From: Bacillota bacterium
Lineage (GTDB): Bacteria > Bacillota > Clostridia > Christensenellales > Aristaeellaceae
Length of the DNA stretch: 64,000 bases
Direction of reading: 5' to 3'
Assembly: GCA_023459275.1 (NCBI GenBank)
Contig: JAEWVC010000057.1
Coordinates: 1-64,000, forward strand
The position numbers were made by a program, and so were the translations under genes. Shown piece by piece: positions 1 to 8,249 of the stretch. The notes below the pieces were generated by a model that did no database searches, was not told where the DNA came from, and worked only from the letters and a program-made list of their open reading frames with translations. Position 1 is the stretch's first letter, and each line of letters opens with the position of its first letter.

Positions 1-60
1 GCTCAGCCGCTGCCTGGCTACCTTTACCGTAGCATCCTTCTCAACAACTTTTCCTGCCAT
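1..60 (-). CDS. N-terminal 20 codons of an unidentified protein (runs off left edge)
   Basis: A minus-strand ATG at 60-58 follows a strong ribosome binding site (GGAGGAG, seven bases upstream) and opens a frame that stays open to the window edge. The visible residues are MAGKVVEKDATVKVARQRLS. That is too little to assign a family. The start is supported by the Shine-Dalgarno and by a promoter-like pair just upstream. It is transcribed away from the rest of the window and is separated from the RraA gene by a hairpin terminator, so it probably belongs to another unit. Confidence 0.55.
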   Translation of the reverse strand, partial: MAGKVVEKDATVKVARQRLS

Positions 61-79
61 GTTAATCTCCTCCAACATC

Positions 80-109
80 AGTTTAGCATATCCTCCCGAT
101 GTTAGACAA
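80..109 (-). promoter_or_regulatory. Possible sigma-A promoter for the left-edge gene
   Basis: On the minus strand TTGTCT (109-104) and TAAACT (85-80) are 18 bp apart and lie about 20 bp before the start codon at 60. The match is mediocre and rests on position only. Confidence 0.35.
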
Positions 110-225
110 GACTGCTAGTCGTACATGTATGTTGACTTATTGCTCACAGTGCGTAACGAATTTCCAATCATTTATGGAGAAATTGGAAGAATCTCCCTCC
201 CTACAGTGCCCCTCCCCCCTCCACC

Positions 226-271
226 GAAAAGCCCCGGCCTTCTTCTTTTCTGAAGATGCCCGGGGCTTTCC
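226..271 (-). terminator. Hairpin terminator after the RraA-like gene
   Basis: A 10-bp stem (AAAGCCCCGG at 228-237 with CCGGGGCTTT at 260-269) contains a smaller inner TCTTC/GAAGA stem. On the minus strand it ends in a short U run and lies about 70 bp past the stop codon at 341. It probably ends the long minus-strand cluster. Confidence 0.6.
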
Positions 272-340
272 GCAATGCGTATTTATATTATTTCCAAACT
301 TTATTTCACCGCATCGCCGAACCACCGTCCGGAAACCGTA

Positions 341-1273
341 TTACAGCGCGCTCTGTGTGTCTTTGGGATCGCCGTAGCGGGCCAGATCATATTCGCGGGA
401 CCAGTCCAGCAGGCGGTAGGGCTCGCCCCGGGGGTCCGTGCGGATGAAATCCAACAGCAGGTCCAGCATTTCCTCTGTCCATGTATTTTTGTCGATCTGC
501 GCCGTGGTAAAGCGGTTCCTGGTGATCATCTCAAAGCCGAACATGTCCTTTGCCTGGGTCTTTGCGCCGCCGGTCACCACCTCCACCGCCAGGTGCGGGG
601 GGATGAACAGTACGCCGCCGGAGCAGCCGTACACGATATCGCCGGGCAGGCAGATGGCCGTATCCCTGCCGCCGCCCAAGCGCACGGGGCAGTTCATGCC
701 CAGCATGCAAAAGTCCCGGATCGGCGTGGGATCGATCCCGCGGTAGTACACCTGCACGTCCGGCACCTTCATCATCTGCTCAATGTCCCGGATGCCGCCC
801 CATATCACGGCGCCGCCCGTACCGGTCTTTTGCTTGATCGCCGTTGTCAGGTTGCCACCCACAAACGTGCCCTTGTAGATCTTGTCGTACATGTCCACCA
901 CAAGCACGTCCCGGTTTTGCAGGCTGTCGATCACCCATTGGTTCGGCGTGCCGGAATACCCCCTGGCGCGGGCATTGGCCGCCATATCCTCATAATAGTC
1001 TGGACGGGTGGGCGCGTACATCGCGGTAACCGCCCGGCCCACCAGCTTTTTGTAAACCGAACCGTCCGCATTGAATTCGGGATGCAGCGACTTCATGGCC
1101 ATAAACTGGCTTTCATATCCCTGCACGAAAATGGGCTTCCAGAGCTCCTCCAGCGTCATGCCATACAGCGCGTCCAGATATTCGTCCGGAACCCTGGGCC
1201 GTCCATCCTCAAACCGCTCGCCCGTCCACTTGCTGGTAATGCTGATGATCTCCTCGCGCGTGTTAAAAATCAT
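341..1273 (-). CDS. RraA-like family protein (putative pyruvate-type aldolase)
   Basis: 310 aa, last gene of the 13-gene minus cluster. It matches the RraA / 4-hydroxy-4-methyl-2-oxoglutarate aldolase fold family, with the central GTGGAVIWGGIRDIEQMMK stretch carrying the family glycine run and Arg-Asp pair, and a later GDIVYGCSGGVLFIPP segment. The usual acidic residues of that last motif are replaced by CSGG, so the reaction may differ. Family members are often mis-named dimethylmenaquinone methyltransferase or ribonuclease regulator. The protein is longer than the roughly 220-residue core because of an N-terminal helical extension. The start is fixed by AAGGAG seven bases upstream. Next to a mannonate dehydratase, cleavage of a 2-keto-3-deoxy sugar acid to pyruvate is an inference, not shown. 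Confidence 0.8.
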   Translation of the reverse strand: MIFNTREEIISITSKWTGERFEDGRPRVPDEYLDALYGMTLEELWKPIFVQGYESQFMAMKSLHPEFNADGSVYKKLVGRAVTAMYAPTRPDYYEDMAANARARGYSGTPNQWVIDSLQNRDVLVVDMYDKIYKGTFVGGNLTTAIKQKTGTGGAVIWGGIRDIEQMMKVPDVQVYYRGIDPTPIRDFCMLGMNCPVRLGGGRDTAICLPGDIVYGCSGGVLFIPPHLAVEVVTGGAKTQAKDMFGFEMITRNRFTTAQIDKNTWTEEMLDLLLDFIRTDPRGEPYRLLDWSREYDLARYGDPKDTQSAL

Positions 1274-1309
1274 AATAATTCTCCTTACCCTATCGCTATC
1301 TCTGGCTGC

Positions 1310-2257
1310 TCATTCCTGTTGGATGGCATCCAGCAGTCCCCTCAGGTAGCCGATGGCATACAGGCGGCCCAGCGCGGCATACCCCGGCTGATCATTGCGT
1401 TCCCCCGCCAGTGTGGGCACATGATCCACCCGGATGGGCACATCCACGCCGCACCGGCGGTATAAACGAAGCAGCCGGGCCATGTCAAGCTGGCCGTTGT
1501 CATGGAAGGTCTCGCGGAAGCGGGTCTTTGATCCCTCCGCGTTTCTGAAATGAATAAAGAAAATTTGGTCCTTCAGCGCCGGAACGACCTGCTCCAGGTC
1601 CTCCCCCATCATGGCGTAGGTGGCCTGGCACAGCGTAACCCCGGCCATCGGGCTGTTGCCTATCTGAAGCGCCCGCCGGATGTTTTCAAGGCTGATCATG
1701 ATCCGGCTTACATTTCCCAGCTTGGGCAGCGGCGGGTCATCGGGGTGCAGGGCCAGCCGGATGCCGTATTTCTCCGCGGCCGGCACAAGCGCCTGCATCA
1801 GAGCGGTGTAGTTGTCCCAAAGCTCCCCCTCGGTGATGGCGGCCTCCCCCGGCACGTATTCATCAAGATCAAAGCCCGTTACCAGCGCGCCGCCGCGCTC
1901 CTTATAATCGCTGCGCGTGCGGGTCCAGCCAACGTGCGCCATAAAATTGTAGCAAAGGGTGGTGATGCCTTCCTTTGCCATGATGGGCAGCATCCGCGCG
2001 GCTTTCTCGATGCACTCGTCCCGCCGGCTGTCCCCGGCCTTGATATGGTCGTGGAGCGCGTTGGGCAGCGGCTCCACCACAAGGGGCCGGATGCCGCGAT
2101 CCCTAAAGCGTTGGCACACGGCGGCCCAGTGGGATGGGTCGCACGGGTCAAAGGCCGGGTCCTCCGGCAGGCGGATTGTGGCGCTTGTAACGCCGCATTG
2201 CAGGGCGTACTCCCATTGCGGGCCCGGCTGTGCCTGCAGGTAATCAGTGATAATCAT
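1310..2257 (-). CDS. uxuA: D-mannonate dehydratase
   Basis: 315 aa UxuA-type TIM barrel. It should convert D-mannonate to 2-keto-3-deoxy-D-gluconate using a divalent metal. Visible family signatures include HPDDPP, CQATYAMMGED, FIHFRN and FHDNGQLDM, which carry the metal-binding His, Cys and Asp residues. An upstream in-frame start (2293) would add 12 unrelated residues. The ATG at 2257 is preferred because AAAGGA precedes it and the GH2 stop lies only two bases upstream. It sits with a dehydrogenase, a lactonase and an RraA-like aldolase. Glucuronate catabolism is the textbook role, but no uronate isomerase is in the window. Confidence 0.88.
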   Translation of the reverse strand: MIITDYLQAQPGPQWEYALQCGVTSATIRLPEDPAFDPCDPSHWAAVCQRFRDRGIRPLVVEPLPNALHDHIKAGDSRRDECIEKAARMLPIMAKEGITTLCYNFMAHVGWTRTRSDYKERGGALVTGFDLDEYVPGEAAITEGELWDNYTALMQALVPAAEKYGIRLALHPDDPPLPKLGNVSRIMISLENIRRALQIGNSPMAGVTLCQATYAMMGEDLEQVVPALKDQIFFIHFRNAEGSKTRFRETFHDNGQLDMARLLRLYRRCGVDVPIRVDHVPTLAGERNDQPGYAALGRLYAIGYLRGLLDAIQQE

Positions 2258-2259
2258 CG

Positions 2260-5016
2260 TTATCCTTTCAGCGCCACGCCCGCGGCGTTCCATGCGTTCA
2301 GGCTCAGGGTGACGGTTTCGGGAACGCCGCCGGGCGCGTCCGCCACCAGTTCCAGGGAGCGTTCCTCGCCGGCGTCCAGCCAGAAGGCGTTATCCCCCGC
2401 CAGGCAGCGGACCCCCACCTCCTCAAGGGTCAGGATCACCGGGAAAGCCGGCAGCTTCCCGCGGTTGCGCACCGTCACCTCAAAGGACGCGCGCCTGCCA
2501 TCGCGGCGGCTCCCCTTGATTTCCGCCTCCAGCACCGCGCCCTTTGCCGACGCGATCTGCGGTTTCAGCCAAGGCCCCGCGGGCATGCGGAAGTTCTCCG
2601 CGGGCTGGGCGCGCACCCGCGCCCGTTCCGCCTCGTCCGCCAGCCGTTGCAGGCATTTGGGCCAGTAGGCCTGGCGGTTAAGCACACGCTCCCCCTCCAT
2701 CAGGTCCACCGTGGCAAAGAAGAACCGCTCCGCCCATTTTGCGTCAACCGGCACCCGGATGCATGCGCCGTCGGCGCCCGCCGCGGGCAGGACCACATCC
2801 GTCAGGCAGCGGAGGGAGGGGTCGTAAACCCGCACACGCACGGCTAACCCTTCCAGGGAATGATGCCGCTCATTGAGCACCCGCACCGGCAAAAGGGCCG
2901 TTTCACCCGGCGCGAAGGAGATATGCTCCCAGGCGATATGGGCCTCCACCGGCTGATAGGCCTTTTTGACCGCGTAGTAGGGCAGCAGGGGTTCGCCGGA
3001 GCCGTCCACCAGCTGGATGCCCACCGTGGGCCAGGTGCGGCGGAATACCCAGGGCATCACCCCGCAGGTCACCGGGTAGTTCTCGCGCAAAGCCTGGATC
3101 AGGATCTCATAATATTCGTAGGCGGCCATTTGCGTGGCTTCTGTCATTTCCTTAAGGGTCACGTCCGACAGATCGGCGATCTGTCCCGCCCGGGCGAGCA
3201 TGCGGGGCACGCGGCTGGGCACATATTCCGCAAAGTGGTTCAACAATTCCGGAAACGCTTTGGCAAACGCCTCCGATACCATGTCCGGTACCTTTTGCCC
3301 GCACTCCCGCGCGCTCAGGCAGCCGCGCATGGCCTTCAAGCTGGGCAGGCTGTGGATGCCCGTTTCCGCCACAAACGGGAGATCCCGGAACAGGCTGCGG
3401 TACCACGTGGGTTCCATATCCCGGTAGATATGGGCGCTGCCCTTGAGGGGCGTGGTGTATACGAACGGGCGGGCGGGGTCCAGCATCCGCACGTTGCGGT
3501 CGATGATAAACATGCTGGCGGCGTTTCCCGGCGCATAGGCGTCAAACTCGTTCCCGCCGCAGTGGATCACAAGGGACGGATGGTTGCGCAGCCGGAAGAT
3601 GTTCATCGCTTCCTGGCTTTCCAGCACCTCCTGGGGCCAGTTTTCGGTATGTATGGAATTGGCGATCAGATGGTCCTGCCATACCATGATGCCCATTTCG
3701 TCGCACAGCTGATAAAAGCTGTCGCTTTCCGGCTTGCCCCCGCCGCTCCAGATGCGCACCAGATGGATGCCCGCCTGGCGGACCAGCTCCAGCGTCCAGC
3801 GGAGCTCCTCCGTATCCTCGCGGTACAGCACGTCCAGCGGCTGCATGTTCACGCCCTTGACAAACAGCTTTTCGCTGTTCACCACCAGCTGAAAATCGTC
3901 CCATTGCTGGGCCGCTCTCGGCCCGGGCGTGCGTACGCGCTCCAGGGTGCGGATGCCGGTATCCAGCGTCAGCGTATCGCAGGCTTCCCCGTTTACTTTC
4001 AGCGTGAGCGCGACGGTGTACAGGGCCGGGTTGCCCATGTCGAAGGGCCACCACAGGCGGGGCTCCGGGAGGGTCCATTCCGCCTCGAAAAGCTGCGCCT
4101 CGGGGTACTCCGATCCGCGCAGGGAGCGTTTGCGGTCCAGCAAAGGGACAGGATATTCGCGGGCATACACCTCGCGCCCCGTATCCTTTTCCCGCATGCA
4201 CACATAAAGCGTAGCGGGCAGGTTAAGCGCCGCCTCCCGCATCCCGTCCACGCCGTAGCGGTACGGGAACCTCTCCTCCTCTTCCCGGATCCCGTAAAAG
4301 TGGTGCAGCTCGTTATAATCCGGGCCGATGATCTCGGTTTCCAGCCGCAGGCGGGCGCCGTTTCCGTCAACGGCCCCGGTGGTCAGGTAGGGCCGCGCCA
4401 GATGATAGGGGCTTAGCAGCATCAGCCGCACGCCGCGCCACAGGCCCAACACCTGCCATATGCCGTTGCTGGTGTCGTTGTCCCTGGCGATGTTCCAGGG
4501 GATGATCTCCCGGCTGCCTCCGCTGCGGATATGCCGGTAGAAGTTCTCCTTCTGCCCATAGTCCGCGGCTTTGATCTCCACCAGCAGCGTGTTGGGAGCA
4601 TCCCAAAGCAGTTGGCCCGAAACGTTCACAACGGGCCCGCCGAACATGCCCTCGTGCTCGCCCAGCAGCGTCCCGTTCAGCCAGACCCGGGTATAGTACG
4701 CCGCGCCGTCCATGCAAAGGATCGCGGTACGGCCGGCCGCCGAAGCCGGCGCCGGGAAATTTTTGCGAAAGTACCAGACCTTTTCATCCACCCAGTCGTA
4801 TTCCCTGCTGTTGAGGCCCTGATACGGCGGGGGAAGCACCCCGGCCTCCGACAGGTTCCAAAACAGGGAGGCGGGCAGGGAGGCGGTGTAAGGCAGTTCC
4901 ACATCCCCGGGGTAATCTGCCGGGGCGTCCGCATAACCGAAACGCCAGACGCCGTCCAGCGAAAGCTGCGCGTCCTCCCGGCGGGGATCAACGTAGTGCG
5001 GTTGGTTTAAACGCAT
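2260..5016 (-). CDS. Glycoside hydrolase family 2 (beta-mannosidase / exo-glycosidase type)
   Basis: 918 aa, no signal peptide, so cytoplasmic. It has the GH2 order: N-terminal jelly-roll (SLDGVWRFGYADAP near residue 20), an immunoglobulin-like middle, a TIM barrel with RIWSGGGKPESDSFY, and C-terminal beta domains. The likely acid/base is Glu490 in CGGNEFDAY and the likely nucleophile Glu551 in VAETGIHS. The longer open frame to 5394 is a shadow of the lactonase region; AGAGGGG precedes the ATG at 5016. Specificity cannot be read from sequence: beta-mannosidase is favoured by overall look and by the adjacent mannonate dehydratase, while beta-glucosaminidase or beta-glucuronidase remain possible. 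Confidence 0.85.
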   Translation of the reverse strand: MRLNQPHYVDPRREDAQLSLDGVWRFGYADAPADYPGDVELPYTASLPASLFWNLSEAGVLPPPYQGLNSREYDWVDEKVWYFRKNFPAPASAAGRTAILCMDGAAYYTRVWLNGTLLGEHEGMFGGPVVNVSGQLLWDAPNTLLVEIKAADYGQKENFYRHIRSGGSREIIPWNIARDNDTSNGIWQVLGLWRGVRLMLLSPYHLARPYLTTGAVDGNGARLRLETEIIGPDYNELHHFYGIREEEERFPYRYGVDGMREAALNLPATLYVCMREKDTGREVYAREYPVPLLDRKRSLRGSEYPEAQLFEAEWTLPEPRLWWPFDMGNPALYTVALTLKVNGEACDTLTLDTGIRTLERVRTPGPRAAQQWDDFQLVVNSEKLFVKGVNMQPLDVLYREDTEELRWTLELVRQAGIHLVRIWSGGGKPESDSFYQLCDEMGIMVWQDHLIANSIHTENWPQEVLESQEAMNIFRLRNHPSLVIHCGGNEFDAYAPGNAASMFIIDRNVRMLDPARPFVYTTPLKGSAHIYRDMEPTWYRSLFRDLPFVAETGIHSLPSLKAMRGCLSARECGQKVPDMVSEAFAKAFPELLNHFAEYVPSRVPRMLARAGQIADLSDVTLKEMTEATQMAAYEYYEILIQALRENYPVTCGVMPWVFRRTWPTVGIQLVDGSGEPLLPYYAVKKAYQPVEAHIAWEHISFAPGETALLPVRVLNERHHSLEGLAVRVRVYDPSLRCLTDVVLPAAGADGACIRVPVDAKWAERFFFATVDLMEGERVLNRQAYWPKCLQRLADEAERARVRAQPAENFRMPAGPWLKPQIASAKGAVLEAEIKGSRRDGRRASFEVTVRNRGKLPAFPVILTLEEVGVRCLAGDNAFWLDAGEERSLELVADAPGGVPETVTLSLNAWNAAGVALKG

Positions 5017-5032
5017 AAAACCCCTCTTTTTT

Positions 5033-6016
5033 TCACGGGTTTTCCTGTTCCCGGGCCACCACGCACAGCGGGGCGGGCATCCGGAGGGAAAGTCCCGTAT
5101 TTTGCCATTCATCGGCCGCTCCCTTGAGCACGGTAACGGTATTGCTCTTTTCATTGGCGGCCAGCAGCCAGCCGCCCGCGATGAGAAAATCCCGGGGCGA
5201 GGCGCCGCCCGCCGGCACGGTGCGGCACAGCCGCAGCCGGCCATTCCGCCAATGGAGGCAGGAAATGGAGTCGTCGCCCCGGTTGGATACGTATACCCAA
5301 TCCCCCGCGGTGCGTATGGCGGCAGCCGTGCTGTCCCGGGCCGGATGATCAAGCACCGGCACGGTTTCCCCCGGCACAAGGCGGTGGTTTTCATAGTTGA
5401 ACACCGTCACGCTGTTGCCCAGCTCGTTGGCGCAGAACACGGTTTGCCCGGCATACGCAAGGTGCCGCGCGCCGTGGCCTGCGGGCACATGGGCCACGGA
5501 CAGCACTTTCAGCGAGGCGTCGTAGCAGTATACCGCGTCCAGGCCCAGGTCCGTTAAGAGCAGGTCGCTTCCTGTGGGGCCCGGGGCAATGAAATGCGTA
5601 TGGGCGCTTTCCTGGCGGGCGGGATGGACGCCCCTGCCCGCATGCACGTCCAGCGCGCCGTTTGTGGAAAACACGCTGCCGCTTAAGTAATTCACCGCAT
5701 AGGTATTCCCCTGAAAGCGGCACAGATGGCAGGCCACCACCCCTTGGGTGCAAACCGTTTCCACCGGCTCGCCCAAGCCTCCGTCCGGGCCGACGGGGCA
5801 TGTGGCCAGCGCGGAAAAACGCTTCCTGTCCGAATTTTCCCGCTCATAGGGCGCGCGCAGGATCACCCGCATCTCCAGGCCCGACAGGTGCAGGTACATG
5901 GGGCGGTCGCAGGGCAGCCTGTCCCGAAAGACCAGCCCGTCCCCCGCGCGCACATAGTGGTACACACCGCCGCCTTCCTCCGGCGCGGCGCAGGCGGCAA
6001 AATAGAAATGCGTCAC
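5033..6016 (-). CDS. Seven-bladed beta-propeller lactonase (6-phosphogluconolactonase-like)
   Basis: About 327 aa of repeating propeller blades (for example VFCANELGNSVTVFNYENH and VYVSNRGDDSISCLHWRNG) typical of the Pgl/YkgB lactonase family, which hydrolyse sugar lactones to aldonates. I place the start at a GTG (6016) preceded by AAAGGGGGAAG; the open frame to 6100 overlaps the dehydrogenase. No signal peptide is seen. It lies between a short-chain dehydrogenase and the GH2 gene, which fits opening of an aldonolactone made by the dehydrogenase. Whether the substrate is phosphorylated is unknown. Confidence 0.78.
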   Translation of the reverse strand: MTHFYFAACAAPEEGGGVYHYVRAGDGLVFRDRLPCDRPMYLHLSGLEMRVILRAPYERENSDRKRFSALATCPVGPDGGLGEPVETVCTQGVVACHLCRFQGNTYAVNYLSGSVFSTNGALDVHAGRGVHPARQESAHTHFIAPGPTGSDLLLTDLGLDAVYCYDASLKVLSVAHVPAGHGARHLAYAGQTVFCANELGNSVTVFNYENHRLVPGETVPVLDHPARDSTAAAIRTAGDWVYVSNRGDDSISCLHWRNGRLRLCRTVPAGGASPRDFLIAGGWLLAANEKSNTVTVLKGAADEWQNTGLSLRMPAPLCVVAREQENP

Positions 6017-6033
6017 AGGCGCTTCCCCCTTTG

Positions 6034-6765
6034 TTACAGGTGCATGCCGCCGTCCACGATCAGGTCGATGCCGGTCATGTAGCGGCCCTCCTCGCTGCAC
6101 AGCAGCAGCGCCGGGCTGGCGCAGTCCTCGCTTTTTCCGGCAAAACCCGCCGGGATCCCCGCCATGATCTTCCGGTGATATTCGGGATCGTTCAGCGCCG
6201 CATCGTTGCGGGGCGTTTCAATGACGCCTGGGGCCAGATTGTTTACGGTGATCCCGAAGGGGGCAAGCTGCTTGGCCAGGTTGCTCACAAGGCTCATTTG
6301 CGCGCACTTGGTGGCCGCGTATGCCGCCATATCCACATGGGGCTTGTACTGCTGCACGCTTCCGATCATCAGGATGCGTCCCCAGCCGTTGCGTTTCATG
6401 GCGGGGGCGTACTTCTGCGCCAGCATCAGCGAGCTTTTGAAATTGCAGTTCACCTGCGTGTCAAATTCCTGCTCCGTGATCTCATCCCAGTGTTTGCGGT
6501 ACTGGATGGACGCGTTGAGCACCAAAATATCCACGTCCCCGGTCAGGGCGTACAGCGTATCCGCCGAGCCGGAAAGGGACAGATCCACAACCGCGGTATC
6601 CGTGGGGCCGGGCATCTCCGCCGCGGCCTGCCGGCATTTTTCCGCGCTGGTGGCGCCGTGGATGACCACCGCCGCGCCCTGCCGGCAAAGCATTGCGGCG
6701 ATGGCCTTGCCAATCCCCTGGGTAGAACCGGTTACCAGCGCGCGCTTGCCCCGCAAATCAAACAT
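6034..6765 (-). CDS. Short-chain dehydrogenase/reductase
   Basis: 243 aa classical SDR. It carries the cofactor motif TGSTQGIG (residues 12-19), the NAS motif (LVLNAS), and a Ser...Tyr-x-x-x-Lys triad (IGSVQQ, YAATK), ending in the common GGMHL. It is NAD(P)-dependent and cytoplasmic. Two roles fit the context: oxidation of a free aldose to its lactone, ahead of the neighbouring lactonase, or reduction of fructuronate to mannonate, as SDR-type UxuB enzymes do ahead of UxuA. GGGAGG precedes the ATG. The stop is just upstream of the lactonase start. Confidence 0.85.
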   Translation of the reverse strand: MFDLRGKRALVTGSTQGIGKAIAAMLCRQGAAVVIHGATSAEKCRQAAAEMPGPTDTAVVDLSLSGSADTLYALTGDVDILVLNASIQYRKHWDEITEQEFDTQVNCNFKSSLMLAQKYAPAMKRNGWGRILMIGSVQQYKPHVDMAAYAATKCAQMSLVSNLAKQLAPFGITVNNLAPGVIETPRNDAALNDPEYHRKIMAGIPAGFAGKSEDCASPALLLCSEEGRYMTGIDLIVDGGMHL

Positions 6766-6798
6766 AGCTTTTCCCTCCCATAGGCCAAAATGGCCCGG

Positions 6799-6841
6799 GG
6801 AGGAACGGGCTCCGCCCCGCCGGACAGAAGCCCGTTCCTCC
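6799..6841. repeat. Intercistronic hairpin between GH10 and SDR genes
   Basis: GGAGGAACGGGCT at 6799-6811 pairs perfectly with AGCCCGTTCCTCC at 6829-6841 (13 bp). A second smaller stem (TTGGGC/GCCCAA) follows nearer the GH10 stop. There is no long U run on the minus strand, so it looks more like an mRNA-stability or processing structure than a full terminator. Confidence 0.6.
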
Positions 6842-6885
6842 TTTTGTGCGCTTGGGCCGCCTGAAAAGCGGACCGCCCAACAAGG

Positions 6886-8244
6886 TCAAACCTGTACCGT
6901 AAGCACGTTGTCCGCGCCCTTTTCCAAATGGAAGGCCACGGGCACCGTTTTGCCGTTTACCGTGGCGGTGCCCTCGTAACCGCCGTAGAAACCCTTGGCC
7001 GTTACCGAACCGGAGGCCCCGCTATCCAGGGAAAGCCTTGTGCGCCACGCATCATGGATCAGCTTTTGAAGGACCTTGTAGGCGGGTTTCTTGCTCATGT
7101 CAAAGCGCACCAGCGCGCCGTGATAGTAATTTTCGCCGTAGGCCATATCGCCCTGGGGCGCGAAGGCCGCGTATCCGTCCACCAGGTTCCAGTAAATCAG
7201 CGCTTCCATATTGGCATGGCTGAACCAGATGGAATACAGGTTTTTGAGGATCTCCGCCTGAATGTCCTCGTCCTCCGCCGCCCTGGAATAGGCGGGGATG
7301 GTGATCTCCGTCAGCTGCTCCGGCAGGCCGAAATCGGCGAACTGATCCATAACGGCGTACAGGGTGCGGGGATCGTACATCCTGGCGGTCCGCTTCCCCT
7401 CCTCCTCCGCGCGGTAGAACATATGAAACTGCATGCCCACGGAATCAATGGTGGCGCCTTTGAGGAGGGCCCGTTCGATCTGGGTGTAATACGGCCCCCG
7501 GTTGTAGTGGAAGCCGGGGCCCCATATGAAATCCGTGGCTTCGTTTATGATGAGCTTGGTATAGGGCAAATGCCGGCGCGCGTTGGCAAACGACCATTCC
7601 ACCAAATCCGGCTCCCGAAAGAAACGGGTGGAGTGGCGGTTCTGCGTGCGCTCCACATGGGCGGACTGCTCCTCGCACAGCGTCTCGTTGATGACCTCCA
7701 TGGACGGGATGCGGCCGCGGTAGCGGTCGGCGATCTCCCCGATGCGCTTGTCCAGATACCGCTTGACGGAGGGCACATCCCTGCCAAGCCACATGGGGGT
7801 CCACTGATCGTAGTTGAGGCAGTGGAGCTTGGGCTCTATGCCCTGCTGCTCGCACCATTCCACGCACGCGTCCGGAGCGGGGCGCCGGTAGATAAACGGG
7901 CTGTCCTTGGCAAAGCGGGGCTTTCCCTTTACGGGCTCCAGGTCGCACCAGTAGAAGGGCACCGTGGCCAGGTTGAACAGCTCTTTGAACAGGCGCTCAT
8001 ATTCCTGGTTTTTCTCCTGGGATTCCATCTGGCCCAGCATGAAAAGGTTCGCTCCGAAGCGGAAATCCGAGCTGGTCTGCTTCAGTTCCGCATGAACGCC
8101 GGTGACGGGTGCGCCGTCCACGTCCACGAAACAAAGCTTCACCCGGCCCTTGCGGTTGGCCTCGATGCCCCCGGCGATGCGGTCCTCCATGTACGCCCGC
8201 TCCGCCTCAAAGGGTTTCAGTATCTCCTTCGCGCGATCACCCAT
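6886..8244 (-). CDS. Glycoside hydrolase family 10 (endo-1,4-beta-xylanase type), intracellular
   Basis: 452 aa. An N-terminal beta domain (residues 30-70) precedes a GH10 TIM barrel. The acid/base is Glu187 in MEVINETL and the nucleophile Glu313 in QLTEITIPAYS, with a conserved Trp near the barrel end (IYWNLVDGYAAF). There is no signal peptide, which is unusual for a xylanase and fits hydrolysis of imported xylo-oligosaccharides or an aryl-xyloside. The C-terminus adds a short beta domain. The start has GGGAG eight bases upstream, and the gene sits six bases after the oxidoreductase stop. Confidence 0.88.
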   Translation of the reverse strand: MGDRAKEILKPFEAERAYMEDRIAGGIEANRKGRVKLCFVDVDGAPVTGVHAELKQTSSDFRFGANLFMLGQMESQEKNQEYERLFKELFNLATVPFYWCDLEPVKGKPRFAKDSPFIYRRPAPDACVEWCEQQGIEPKLHCLNYDQWTPMWLGRDVPSVKRYLDKRIGEIADRYRGRIPSMEVINETLCEEQSAHVERTQNRHSTRFFREPDLVEWSFANARRHLPYTKLIINEATDFIWGPGFHYNRGPYYTQIERALLKGATIDSVGMQFHMFYRAEEEGKRTARMYDPRTLYAVMDQFADFGLPEQLTEITIPAYSRAAEDEDIQAEILKNLYSIWFSHANMEALIYWNLVDGYAAFAPQGDMAYGENYYHGALVRFDMSKKPAYKVLQKLIHDAWRTRLSLDSGASGSVTAKGFYGGYEGTATVNGKTVPVAFHLEKGADNVLTVQV

Positions 8245-8249
8245 ACCGT

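Noticed and set aside
275..1465. 396-codon plus-strand open frame opposite the RraA and uxuA genes
   Set aside because: Composition is an antisense shadow (His/Ala/Gly/Arg-rich, no family motifs) with no ribosome binding site; the minus-strand genes have motifs and good starts.
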